Assembly (NCBI RefSeq): GCF_030247195.1
Contig: NC_080672.1
Coordinates: 96,854,113-96,918,112 of the forward strand
Reading direction: 5' to 3'
DNA: 64,000 bases
From: Topomyia yanbarensis
Lineage: Eukaryota > Arthropoda > Insecta > Diptera > Culicidae
Positions 1 through 11,258 of this stretch are shown here, piece by piece. Position 1 is the stretch's first letter, and every line of letters starts with the position of its first letter. The notes under the pieces were generated by a model, which saw nothing but the letters and a program-made list of their open reading frames with translations, did not search any database and was not told the origin of the DNA. Both the position numbers and the translations under genes were made by a program.

Positions 1-1500
1 TCACTTTATGATTTTTAGAAGGGAGATTGTAGGAGAAATTAATTATTAACTAAGCGGAACATTTTACAAGCTTATTAACTAGAAATAACTAGAGAGAGTG
101 GTTCAAGATTAAGGGGAATTAATTAGAGCTATTTTAAAGTAGTGGTACTGTTGTGCATTTCTTAATGAGATTAAATATTGATCAACTAAAACTAGAAGAC
201 AGGGGGGCACATAAGTTTTGAGAAGATATTCAAGGGGAGAAGGGGGTGAAGTCATACATCTGTGTATCAGAGACATGGGAGGGAGGCTGGACAAGGCTGA
301 ACGGGGGGGGGGGGGGGGAGATATAAACTTTCAGTTTCCGGCATCAGGAATTAACGGCCAGGATTACAGATTCGAACGGATTGATAAACTAAAACTAGAA
401 GATAGGGGGCAACAACCTCTCAAATGAACACCAGCCCCTAAAAGTTATGCTAGATTGTCTAAGGGGTTCACAATACTTAAGAGAAAGAAATCTAATCGAT
501 GGGAACACATTGCATCTCGAAATTTGTTCGAGAAGCGTAACTAGACCATAAAATACCTTGTTCTATGTTCCCTGTACAATATTAACATATTCTTTTTGTA
601 GATATTTTCCATGTAAATATAAACAAGTGATTCAGGAACACATTTGTGCTTCCGTATTTTAGAGTTAGCGTCAATCCGGCGCTAACTTAGTCCTGTCAAT
701 AAGTTAGTGTCGGATTCTGATGCGAAACGCAAATTCCATAACTATTTTAAACAAGTAATGTTTGTTATGTGCCGACTTACCAGCCTTTAATCCATTTCCG
801 TCAGGGAATCCAACGCAGAAACCGATACTAGCCGTCAGCGTAAACTTGAATGAAACAGGCTGGAACTGGCACTTGTTGAGGGAAAGCTGTGATATAGTTA
901 GAAACACACTTGATAGGTTGTAAGTCTAAATCGAACTGAGGCGAGATCGCCTTAACCGATCTTTTTATTGCGAATCTTTTCTTAAATCCACTTTGCGACT
1001 TTTCAGCCGTGCGCCACCGGACCGTGCGTCAAATTACGCGCTCATTCAATTTGCATCAGTGCGAGTGTGAAAGCGATTTGACGTTTATTTTTGTTTCATT
1101 CACTCTCGAGAGTTTTCTATATAGCAACAACTGGACAAAACGCTAGATTATCTCGAGATAGACAATATTCTTTGGTTTTCTTGCTTGCAACAGTGTTGCC
1201 AAAAACTATTATTAATTTTATCAATAGCTTATTTCAGATGTATAACACTTTCTAACAGTACACATATGTTATAACAGTAACAGTCTAACAGTACATATAT
1301 GTACATATAACAGCTCTTCCCCTTTCAAGAACACAATTACTTAATATATTAGAATTATATCATTGTATATTATTTTGAATTGGTCATATAACTAATCGAT
1401 TTTTTTATATAACTAAGTTTATTTAGGCCCAAATGCGGTAGCTTAACGAGGCCGATAATTCATTTTTTTAAGGTACATCGCACGTGTTAGTGGGGGGAGA
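1..1500. other. Intergenic stretch with short dispersed repeats, no gene seen
   Basis: No convincing coding sequence was found. A near-identical segment of about 29 bp (GAT-AACTAAAACTAGAAGA core) occurs at 178-207 and again at 379-407. A poly-G run lies at about 302-318. A segment at 525-605 (TTCGAGAAGC...ACTAGACCATAAA) recurs at 7138-7205. A further segment at about 640-745 shares CTTAGTCCTGTCA and GTCGGATTCTGATG with copies near 52380-52480 (inverted) and 53520-53605. These look like decayed interspersed repeats. Confidence 0.5.
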
Positions 1501-1829
1501 GAAAGCCGTATTTAGGGGCGGCTTGCTCCCCTCATATGTTAGTAAAGGAAAAAGGTAGGAAGTGGGATACATATTGTAAAATTGACATTCTCGTTAGTTG
1601 GTTGATGATTGTGAGGGATATGCACACTTTATTGTAGTGGTTTTCATCCTGTAATCGCATGGGAGGGTCGATATTTCGGATGATTATTGGATGATTGTGA
1701 CGTGCGTCATGATGCTCTGGATGGACGATTATCAAGAAAGGTATGCATCGTAGACTCGTGAAGCAATGCCATATTGTAGATACAAAGAGAGGTTGACGAA
1801 GTTCTACTGTGAATGAGAGGGGAAATGTA

Positions 1830-2210
1830 TTAAACCTGGACATCAATAGTTTTCAAAATGATGTAGATAATAAAAATGTAGGGGTGGTTATGGCTTGTCA
1901 GGACGTCCCGGGCTGGCACATAGGGTGATCTACCTCGGGCCCGAAGGGAATCTATTAGTTGGGACCTGGCAACACGGTACTCTGCGCACAGCCAAACAAC
2001 ATGCACGATGTCGTGATAGCCGTTCTCACAAACACAATGATTACAGTCAGCAAGCCCTATACGACGGAGATGCGCATCAAGCGTGTAATGGCTGGACATG
2101 AGCGTTGACATCGTACGAATAAAGTCCCGGTTCACATCCAAGCCCTTAAACCAAGCATTCATTGATACCTTCGAGATAATAGAATGTAGCCACCGTTGTG
2201 CCATGTAATC
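1830..2210 (-). pseudogene. LINE copy 1 ORF2 C-terminal Cys/His domain
   Basis: The frame reads RWLHSIISKVSMNAW, then HYTLDAHLRRIGLADCNHC and a C-x2-C-x(n)-H-x(n)-C zinc-knuckle-like cluster (CNHCVCENGYHD...VVWLCAEY). This ends most I-type ORF2 proteins downstream of RNase H. The sister copy at 46060-46460 has the same domain (CACNEGYHDSDHVVWVC). Upstream it is joined abnormally to the RT C-terminus because RNase H is deleted. The terminal stop at 1830 agrees with copy 2's end (...KTI-x-VQV versus ...KTINIPI). Confidence 0.75.
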
Positions 2211-2299
2211 GAAGTACAAGGTACAAGTACAAGTACGTGTTCTGTGCCATGTAATCGAAGTACAAGGACATGAATCGGGTCTGAGAATTAAGCTCGACA

Positions 2300-3202
2300 A
2301 GCCTTTCGAAATTTTTAATCACCGATGGGTTCAAAATATCGCATCGAATGAGCAATCGATACGAGAGATCCCAAAATCGATTTTTTAGTGAAAGAGAACT
2401 CGATATCCAGCTGGAGAGCTCAAGCAGACAAATTATCCAAGGTATTTTGCAGTGGTCCTTGCAAGTCGATGGACCGGTAATAGAGACCACACCGTCATCT
2501 GCAAGGCTGCATTTGCGTGCAGGAATTGACAAGACATTCGTCAATGTCATTCACGTAAAAATTGTAGAGAAGAGGGCTTAGATATGAGCCCTGGGGAAGG
2601 CCCATGTAACTAAATCGTGATGTCGATAAATCGCCATGCGAGAAATGCATTTGTTTTTCAGACAACAGGTTTAGCAAAACGTTTTTTAAAACTGGTGAAA
2701 GACCATGCTGGTGCAACTTCTCATAAGGAATGTTGATAGAAACTGAATCGAAAGCCCCCGTAATATCCAAGAATACTGATGCCATCTGCTCTTTGTTAGC
2801 ATATGCCATTTGAATTGCTGTTAAGAGCAACGCAAGGCAATCGTTCGTCCCTTTGCCTTTGCGGAAGCCAAATAGTGTATCTGACAGTAAGCCATTTGTT
2901 TCGACCCCATTGTCGAGGCGAAACAAGATCATTTTCTCGAATAACTTCCGGATACAGGATAGCATTGCAATCGGTCGATACGAGTTGTGGTCAGAGGCTG
3001 GTTTTCCTGGTTTTTGGATGACGATGACACTCACTTGTCTCCAATCATGTGGGACAATGTTACCCTCAAGAAACTTATTAAATAAATTCAACAAGCGTTT
3101 CTTGGCAGAGTCTGGTAGATTCTTCAACAAGTTAAATTTGATGCTGTCTAGCCCTGGTGCTTTATTGTTACATGATAAGAGAGCAAGTGAGAACTCCACC
3201 AT
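2300..3202 (-). pseudogene. LINE copy 1 reverse transcriptase domain
   Basis: RT motifs are readable on the - strand: VSVIVIQKPGKPASDHNSYR, then SDTLFGFRKGKGTNDC, then FLDITGAFDSVSIN (catalytic Asp), then MGLPQGSYLSPLLYNFYVND. After a frameshift near 2500-2550 follows LADDGVVSITGP, carrying the second catalytic Asp pair (LADD where most families have F/YADD). The domain copies element RNA into DNA at the target site. The frameshift and several stops show it is not functional. It is collinear with 43663-45170 in copy 2. Confidence 0.85.
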
Positions 3203-4500
3203 CGAAAACGGTGTTTCGTTCGCGGTATTGTAAGGCGACGCGGCGCGGTAGATTTACTGTGCCGGGCGTAATCCGGACAAACCTTCTTGGCGAAATCGAA
3301 TATGCAACGGTTTGAATATTCCACGCTCTCGTTAGTACTGTTTCGGTTTCGCATACGTCGGGCCGTGCCCCAAAGAGTGCTCATTGATGTTTCTCTTGTT
3401 AATCCGTCGACAAACCGGCACCAGTAACTGCGTTTCTTGGATTTCATTAAATTTTTCATTCGCTTTTCTAATATCGCGTACAGTCGATAGCTAGCGACTA
3501 ACCCGTCGTTCCGGAAGGCTTTATACGCGGCAGCCTTCTCCTCGTACACGTCTCAGCACTCTTTGTCCCACCACGGGTCGGGAGAACGTCTTTGGGTGTT
3601 CACGTCGGGTACTCGTTTCGTCTGAGTTTGAATCGCGGTATCGAGAATCGAGTTCGACAAAAACTTATACTCTTCCTTCGGGGGAAGTACCTTTGTCGAA
3701 TCGATAGTTTTGGATATCTCAGCAGCGTAGTTCTTCCAATCAATGTTTCGTGTGAGGTCATAGGGAACATTGATTGGTTCCGAAGGTATTGAACGAGTGA
3801 TGATTGCAATTACAATCGGCAGGTGGTCACTACCGTGGGGATCAAATATTACCTTCCACTTGCAATCTAACCGTAGTGATGTCGAGCATAGAGATATGTC
3901 CAGTCCACTTGCTTGCGCTGGTGGTCTAGGAATCCGTGTCATTTCCCCTATGTTCAGAATTGTCATATTGAAGTTGTCACAAAGGTCTTGAATTGTCGAG
4001 GATCGATTATCGCCGTACAGACATCCTCACTCTGTGCCGTGAGAGTTAAAGTCTTCAAGAAGCAGGCGGGGCGAGGGAAGGTGTTCAATCACGTTGGAGA
4101 GTCTTCGATATCCCATCATGGCCCTAGGAGGAATGTAAATAGAAGCAATGCAAAGATATTTGCCTTTGATTGTTGTTTGACAAGCGACAACTTCAATGCC
4201 TAGCGTCGAAGAGAGATTGATTCGATTGAAGGAGTAGCACTTTTTGATCCCTAAAAGTACCGCTCCATATGAGTCTTCTCGATCCAAGCGGATAATGTTA
4301 AAATCGTGGAAGTTGAGGTTTATATTAGAAGTAAGCCATGTTTCACATAGGGAAAAGGCATCACAATTATTGTAATCTAGCAAGTGTTTTAATGAATCAA
4401 TTTTGGGGATAATACTTCTGCAGTGCCACTGTAAAACATTGATCAGATCCGTGATTTCGTTTAATAAGTTAGCCATCGAAGGATACGATCGCTGCAAGGA
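3148..4500 (-). pseudogene. LINE copy 1 endonuclease domain and linker
   Basis: The frame from about 4490 reads VLQWHCRSIIPKIDSLKHLL and then FSLCETWLTSN, typical of the N-terminus of APE-type LINE endonucleases (the Glu of CETW is the metal-binding residue). After a frameshift the 3966-3553 segment contains GSDHLPIVIAI, the conserved SDH motif of the active site. From 3549 to 3148 a basic linker (YEEKAAAYKAFRNDG...) joins endonuclease to RT. This domain would nick the target DNA. The LEDFNSHG segment corresponds to the usual GDFNAHH motif but has Glu for the usual Gly, and the frame is broken nearby. Confidence 0.8.
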
Positions 4501-5172
4501 GGGGCCATTGTTCAGTCAACTGTTTTAGAAATGTTCTTACTGTTGGCAGAATAGCATCCAGCAAGCTTTTCAGAGGATCGGTAATGTTGAAAGCTGTGAA
4601 TATCCAGTCCACAATGTCAGAGAATTTAAGGAATCCCGTTTTAGGTTGAGTTTCTGACTGTAAAACGGGAGCACTTGGGATTTTTGGTGCCCTGGAGAGA
4701 GCTGGGAACTCCTGGCTGTATCTCAATTTCCCAAAACCAGGAGGTATTATCTTCGGATTTGTGGCAGCACTTCCAGTTGATGAATTATTTTTGTTTTGTA
4801 CCCTTGTTTGGGACAACTTACGAGGAAGCTCAGGTGAGTTTTCATTTGGTCAGCGTAAAGAGGCTATTGCTAACGATACCATTGGCCTGTTTCACGTCAG
4901 TGACGACTACGCGCAGTTTATCTGACTGAACCTTTTTAATCTCGGTTACGGCCGAGTTACGTTTTGTCAGCTCCCGTGCAACAGTTATGCTGTTCAATGG
5001 TTACTTTTTGGGCCGAAAGTATACCATCCAAGGACCAGCGGATCCATTCTGGTAAACCTTGACTCGGGGGGGGGGGGGGGGGGGGCTGTGAGACATTGGG
5101 GGAAAGTAGGGGTAGTGTATCGTCCATAACATCATCTGTCTCCAAATCAGATACATCATTCCTCTTCCCCAT
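4470..5172 (-). pseudogene. LINE copy 1 ORF1 (gag-like) remnant
   Basis: Two frame segments (5172-4957 and 4816-4469) encode MGKRNDVSDLETDDVMDD at the likely start, a run of prolines from the poly-G/C tract at about 5066-5086, then LPEWIRWSLDGILSAQK and later a hydrophobic stretch. Position just upstream of the endonuclease suggests ORF1. No CCHC zinc knuckles could be read, so the segment may be truncated or a different type of ORF1. The poly-C tract probably slips and changes frame. Confidence 0.5.
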
Positions 5173-5374
5173 AAGATTCGTCTTTGGAGAGTGATCCTTC
5201 TGTTTGTTCCATTTTATTGCGGGAGCAAGACGCTCGACCGCACTATTTAACTTATTTAAAAATAATCAAAAACGATAAAAAGATCTAAGGGATTTACAAT
5301 ACCCAATAGAAAGAAAAGCTAGTGACTATATGCCGAACCCAAATCTAAGAACTAAGCATTGTCAAAACTAGCTA

Positions 5375-5955
5375 CCTTGTCTGGATGCCCGGACATTCCG
5401 GTAGTACTGGAAACCGGGGAAGATGCAATGATTGACTTCGTTGCTCCTGAGCCCGCCATGCCAATTTCGAAAAGTTGGATAAGAGAAAAAATACGGTCCT
5501 GTGCTTCGTCTGAGGGCTTTAACTGGCCACTGCAAACTCAATTATCACTTGGCAACTATTCAGCGCGCTGAGTCTTTTTCATGTGACCTTTGTGAATCCG
5601 ACTACGGAACCTCATATTATCTGATAGGCAACTGCCCAGCAGCAACGCAATTGCGAATTCGAATTTACGGTATTCATTACATACACGACACCGTGTTTGG
5701 ACGACTGAAACTCAGAGACATACTAAAATTTCTTATCCAATGTGGTAAAGAGCTTTAGGCTTAATCGCAGGCGATTTGAACTACTTATGAGTTTAATTTA
5801 CCTCCTCTTTGTTTTTGCGGTGTTATTTTACCCACCCTTCCATTTCTACTTCTTCCTTCTCCATTCCTTCCGCACAGGAAATGAGAAGAAGACACGGCAA
5901 GGCACAAATCCCCAACTACATACGGCTCAACGTGCCATTTGAGCCAATATATTCT
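5375..5955 (+). mobile_element. LOA-clade LINE 3' fragment (copy a)
   Basis: Translation of about 5379-5500 matches the end of a LOA RNase H (GCPDIPVV... is the out-of-frame reading of the segment that reads GHSGITGNE-like in copy d at 58221). After a frameshift the 5501-5758 frame gives a Cys-rich tail (CDLCESDYGTSYYLIGNC) and ends FGRLKLRDILKFLIQCGKEL-stop at 5756. A 3' UTR follows, sharing AGACACGGCAAGGCACAAAT with copies at 10420-10560, 48870-49000 and 57650-57700. It is 5' truncated, as most LINE copies are. Confidence 0.7.
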
Positions 5956-5974
5956 GATACCTGATAGAAGCTAA

Positions 5975-7110
5975 GGGACCGTTCATAAACCACGTAGACC
6001 GAAATTTGAGAATTTTTAACCCCCCCTCCCCCCTAGTAGACCTTAGTAGACTTTTACCAACCCCCCCCCCCCCCCACTCCAGAAGTCTACGTAGACTTTT
6101 AATTTTTTTTATTCGCGGGAAATGTGAGATTAGCAAGAAGTACATTATAATGTGCAATTAAAAATTTCCGTTCAGATTTATTTCAAGCTTTTTAAATATT
6201 AAAGGTTTTTCACATTGCTTTTTTGTCTATGATTGATCAAATCAATTAATACCAATTCAAGGTGCTTTCCAACGTTTGTGTAGCGGAATACTTCTTTTCA
6301 AGGTTAGTCACTCAAATATTAAATCTTCCCAAAAATATTTATTTTTCTTATGTAATTAATAGCCGTATCACCTAAGAGTATTATCGCAAAGTATCAAAGT
6401 TTAACTCCGAATATTTTCGAAGATGAATTTAGTAGAACCGGTTGTTTAAAGATTTTGAAATCAGTGTAAATGATTGCAAGAGAAACTGATTAACTCGAGT
6501 AAACACTTTGTTGTAGAAGTTTAATTACACTACTGCTTTAACCACCGAAATCAATAAATAAAAAATAAAAAAATTAATCCACTTATTGTTAAAAAACGGG
6601 TGTTTTGTTGTTACAATGCTTAACTTTGACAATTTTTTAACTTTTTATGGTTCATGCATTCAATGGTCCATGCATGTCTGCTAACTAGTGGTGTCTCAGA
6701 TGATTTCACAGTCAAAATCTTCCGTCGGGAGGAATTTTTGGCGATCGTCTTTGGAACTGTCATTTTGTATTATTCCTAGATCAAAACTATATCAAAATAT
6801 ACGCAAGAAACAACACCGTGTGAGGTTGTCAAAAAAAATCGTGGGTTCTGGGTTGAGTGGTCGCTTAACGAGTAGTTACCTCAATAGTGTACTAGCTTTG
6901 AAGTGTCTGCATAAATACTAAATAGACCGATATTGTTAATACAACTCTCTTTAAATCCCATTTATAATTAGTAATACGAGAATAAAAAAAAAATAAAAAT
7001 CTACGTAGACTTTTTCAAAGACCCCACCCCTCCCCCCTCGTAGACAAACGTACACTTTTGCCAGACCCCCCCGTCTCCCTTATGAGTCTACGTGGTTTAT
7101 GAACAGCCCC
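5975..7110. mobile_element. PIF/Harbinger-type non-autonomous element
   Basis: The terminal inverted repeats are GGGACCGTTCATAAACCACG at 5975 and the complement of GGGGCTGTTCATAAACCACG ending at 7110, continuing through GTAGAC. A 3-bp target-site duplication TAA lies at 5972-5974 and 7111-7113; TWA duplications are the rule for PIF/Harbinger. G- and C-rich runs (6061-6076 and around 7025-7075) sit just inside both termini, with internal copies of the CTACGTAGACTTTT motif. No transposase is encoded in the 1.1 kb interior, so it would need to be mobilised in trans. Confidence 0.7.
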
Positions 7111-9900
7111 TAATGTGAAAACATTGATTATTGAGGTTTGTTCGAGAAGCATAACTAGACCATAAAGTATGTTCCCTGCACAATAATACCAACTCTTTTT
7201 GGATATTTTAATTTTTTATATTTAAATAGACAAATTAAATTTTAAATAAACTTTGGTTTGACTATTTAAATAAAACCAAGTGAACAAAACAACGAAGCGC
7301 ATTTGACAGTTGTCGAATGAAGTTCTGCTACCAGTCTGCTACTCGCGTGTTGTTTTATTAATAATAGATCACCATCCCTTGAAAGCATAAAGAAAACTAA
7401 ATCAGATCGTATTCTTAAAGCTGTACCCCTGTAACAATTGGCAAATTTGTTTACTTGTTGAAGTAAATTTATTGTGCCCTTCATGTGCAAAGTAGTTGTT
7501 TCCAGTTTTCTCCTTTGGTACGTACTAGCCGAAACCAGATTTTGAGTTCATTGTTAGTCATTGGCAAACAGAGCTTCCGCTACTTGTGGAAAGCTGCTTA
7601 TGCTCACCAGTTTTGTGTGAAGTTTGTTTTATTTTTGGATTTAGCGTACATTGGGCGTTTCGATGTTGATGTATCGAATCCGAAACGAAATTCCTCCATT
7701 TGAAGCTCAACATTAAATTATTCTGAAATACATCGAGCGATATACATTTACAGAGCTGAAATAAATCACCATAGGATAATGAATACTGTCTAATGCTGTC
7801 CACGCAATCTGGCAAGATTTATGAAATTCTTCAAACGATTTGTATACACAAACGTTAAATCAAGAGTCTTGTCATTCTTAAAATCTGGAATTGAATGATA
7901 TGTAGCACCTCTTTACTGCCTTGCTCACCATATCCAATAAGCGTTCTGAAACTCCCAAGTTGTCTTTATTTGGTGAAGAAATCAGCGACTCGTAATCAAC
8001 AATTTCGATGTGCTAAGTGGGAAGATTTTTGAAGCTGCATCATATGATTGTAACTGGTCATCCCGTTTGTATTATCAGTTGCATTTGTTTTTTTTTTGTT
8101 GCTTTTCTGATTGATGAAAAGCACTTAATGTTTTATAATAAAAGCGATTAGGGTGTAGGTTCCATTATTCGCCTCACTAAAAAAAATTAAATATCTAATA
8201 GTAAATTTAACAAATAATAAAGCTCTGATCAAAATGAGCTTGCTTCGCATATCAACAATGCTAAAAACAGTCTCGATACTACACTTGATATGAAACACGA
8301 CCCTATACTTTGATAAACTACTCAGTCATAGGGTACAGGTTAATTACAGTGCTAAAAAAATGCAAACTGTGTTTTTGAGCTTTCCTTAGCTTAGAAGACT
8401 ATTGCATCAATAAAATGGTAAAATGATCAACAACAAACAACTTATTTATATACGCAAGCCATTTTTACTTTCAGTGCTTCCAATAATTTGATACTACAGA
8501 TTATTGAATGAATGTTTATAAAGTAAACTGAAAAATTATAGAAAATATATGATTAAAATATATTGACCAAAGCCAAACATCACAGGGCATGGTCGTTTAA
8601 TATGCCACTATAGCATGACATAGTAGCAGTCTACGTATGAATCGCTCTACATGTTTAATATAGCTATATTTATCTAACTTATCAAACTTCCTGCAGATAA
8701 AATAGCTATTACAGTGCTGAACGTGAATTTCTATTATATGTAAATTCTTACATATTCGATCGTAAATTCAAATCTAAAAGTTACTCACTCATATTTGGTG
8801 GGAAAAAATTGTTTTACAAGCCCACCTTCTTCAAATCCAATAATTATCCATTTGCCTCTATACAGCAGAACCAACTGTAGGTATTCAGCATCTACTTTAA
8901 AGCGCGCCCAGAAGCTGATTTAATTGCATCTCTGTTGCGAAACGGGGACATGGTCAACCGCAAGTGTTTGTAAGAAATCTATGTTTCACTATGAGTCGTA
9001 AGTTTTATTGATGCATTCATCTCATTTATCTAGACAAGAACGATCAATAGCGATGTAAATGATCGGTTTCCTTATTGCTGTAGCTAAGCTTCCTTTCAAT
9101 TGAAAACTTAATATGTAAACCATTTTCGGTTACCCTGCTTCGGAAACAACGTTGTTTAGTGTGAAATCCGATACATATGATGGTAACGATTCCAAGGTTG
9201 CCATTACCATATCGCTGTACTGATTCGAATCATTTTTGATGCTCATGACGAGCACCATTATATCTGTAATTCACCCAAACAGTGTAACTAACCGATAAGG
9301 TCGGTGAGAATTATGACCACACTGCTATGCTCAACCGTCTATATCGGAGATTAGAGTTTCAGTAAAGTACAATCATTAGCGCAATTAGTGCCATTACTTA
9401 GAATATCCCATATAAATCATTTACGAGTGTGGTCATAATAGCGTACTAAAACTACACGCATCCAGAACATGAGGTACAAGATAAGGGATAAGAAGATTCA
9501 GTTGGGAAACGACTCATAGCCAGTACAATCCACTCTTCTGTGGTATATTGTATGTACACCTGCCCAATTCTGCATTCAGATTGTAATTTAAGATAAAAAC
9601 GTTCTTTGCAGCGCACTTCACACTGAACGAATATGGGAAAGAGTTGAGCAATCTTTTGATCTTCCGAACTTGATAATTGTGACCATAGTCAGTGAGAATA
9701 AATAAATTTATAAAATTAATGTAGCCTTGTGAAGAGGTACAAGTATTTTCAAGATCCTCTTGGCAATTTAAACGAATTTTGTCCTTGTAATCTGGTTAAT
9801 ACATCCACGGTATTTCAACAAATATTGTACTTTCCAATATCTCCGTTTCGCATTATCCGAAAGATGTACTGCGTCTGGATCTTAAAACGCACCCTCATAT
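7111..9900. other. Gene-poor stretch
   Basis: Nothing coding is recognised. 7138-7205 repeats the 525-605 segment. The rest is AT-rich with short open frames only. An inverted pair of TATGACCACACT lies at about 9313-9440. Confidence 0.4.
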
Positions 9901-9919
9901 TGAGACGTTAAGAAGCAGA

Positions 9920-10610
9920 GGTATTGCATCATTAAGTCCGAGATTATGTGACGCATTCATAGCTTCGGAGGAAAAAAGACCATTAAAACGAGCGACGAAT
10001 TGTTTTCGAGTATTATGTCTGTTGGGCTGTGATTTAATTATAGTGCCAGGATGTCGACTGCGATATAAGATCTGAAAACGAATGTGCGTCATAAAGTCCG
10101 GGATCACATTATATCATTTGATATGCAACAGCCCTGTAGTAATGCAATAGCGTATCCGGATTTTTTGTTCTCCATACATAGATGAACCTATGTACGGAAA
10201 GCTAAAGCTCAAGGATATGCTATTGTTTGTAACCCAGTGTGGTAAAGAGCTATAGTTTGTGCCGTATTTGAATGACAATATCGTGGGTGTTGTCATTCCG
10301 TTATCTCAATATCCCCTCGGGGGTTTCGATATATCCACTCACTGTAAGTTTTATTCCTGCTGTTGTAGCATCTGCAGATCGTTCAGCATATTTCCAGGTG
10401 TGCAGAAGCCCTGTTTTAATTGTTCTGTGTCGTAATTTTCCTTATCCCTAACCTAACCCTTCCCATCAGGGAAATGAGGAAAAGACGATTCATGGCAAGG
10501 CACAAATCTCCGATCAATATGGAGAACGTGCCATTTGAGCCAGACACTACAGATTCCGGAAGTCCGGGATATTATGACGCCTATCCGTTTTGGATGTTAT
10601 GATGCACCCT
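9920..10610 (+). mobile_element. LOA-clade LINE 3' fragment (copy b)
   Basis: The end of ORF2 reads YGKLKLKDMLLFVTQCGKEL-stop (stop about 10252-10254), nearly the same tail as copies a and d. The 3' UTR follows (10255-10562), with ATCAGGGAAATGAGGAAAAG and GGCAAGGCACAAATCTCCGA shared with copy c at 48870-49000. Only the last part of ORF2 remains upstream, and it is badly decayed before about 10110. Confidence 0.65.
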
Positions 10611-10897
10611 CGTGCGCCATCATGTCCCAGACATTATGACGCGACACTCTTTGTGACTATTTGACCTCGGACGACATGACGAACCAAAGATGCCGATGCA
10701 AATTTATACACATTCCATCGAATGAAGGCCGCGTAAAAAATAGTGCAACACCCTTCCTAATAGATGGCTTTTTACTCTACTTTTGCCTAAAGTAGTAATT
10801 TTATCGTAAATAATTTCAGAGATCATTCGCGATTGCTTTGCTAAAACTTAGTGGAATATTTTACTGGGTTGTTGGATTTGTTTCGGCATATATCACT

Positions 10898-11160
10898 CCC
10901 AAGTAACAATTTTGGTTATATTTAAGTTTTATAGCGTTTAATAAAACTAATTTTTAGAACCTTCCATACCTACCTAATGGTTTTATGTACTTCATACAGG
11001 ATGATATAAACCCATGTTATGACTAGTTGGCCCAGTTTTATTGTCATCAGTAGAACCTGCTGTGCGAACTACTATAGGAGTAATAGTGTTTCTTATAGTT
11101 GTATTCTACTCTTTAAGTGTAATACTAAACCTACTGCATAAAACCTGCTTCTGACCTAGC
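10898..11160. repeat. Dispersed repeat starting CCCAAGTAACAAT
   Basis: The block begins CCCAAGTAACAATTTTGGTT and continues with TTTTATAG/GTTTTAT-rich sequence. A similar end (complement of CCCAAGTAACAATC) occurs at about 18450-18465 on the opposite strand, next to the same GTTTTAT-rich composition (18240-18465). It looks like one end of a MITE family; the other end was not located here. Confidence 0.4.
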
Positions 11161-11181
11161 GGTTTCGAGAACCATTATATA

Positions 11182-11258
11182 CTGCCTATAATCGGAAGTC
11201 AGTCCCATGTAGATAGGGAATCCCATAGAACATGGGACTGACTTGCTATTATGGGCAG
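11182..11258. mobile_element. 77-bp MITE/hairpin with TA(TA) flanks
   Basis: A 29-bp near-perfect inverted repeat opens with CTGCCTATAAT and runs to CAGTCCCATGT. The mirror arm begins at 11230, with a loop of about 19 bp. TATA lies on both sides (11178-11181 and 11259-11262), consistent with a Tc1/mariner-type TA duplication. It is too short to encode anything. Confidence 0.6.

Larger units (their letters stand above)
1500..5215 (-). mobile_element. I-superfamily (I/Loner-like) LINE, decayed copy 1
   Basis: This is a non-LTR retrotransposon read on the - strand. In order there is an ORF1-like proline-rich segment (about 5172-4470), an apurinic-type endonuclease (about 4500-3553), an endonuclease-RT linker (3549-3148), reverse transcriptase (about 3202-2300), and a Cys/His C-terminal domain (about 2210-1830). 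The reading frame is broken many times. The RNase H domain present in the sister copy at 43158-47278 is missing here; roughly 650 bp are deleted at about 2195-2270. The 3' limit near 1500 is approximate because no clear poly-A tail or target-site duplication could be assigned. Family placement rests on domain order and on the RNase H of copy 2. Confidence 0.85.
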
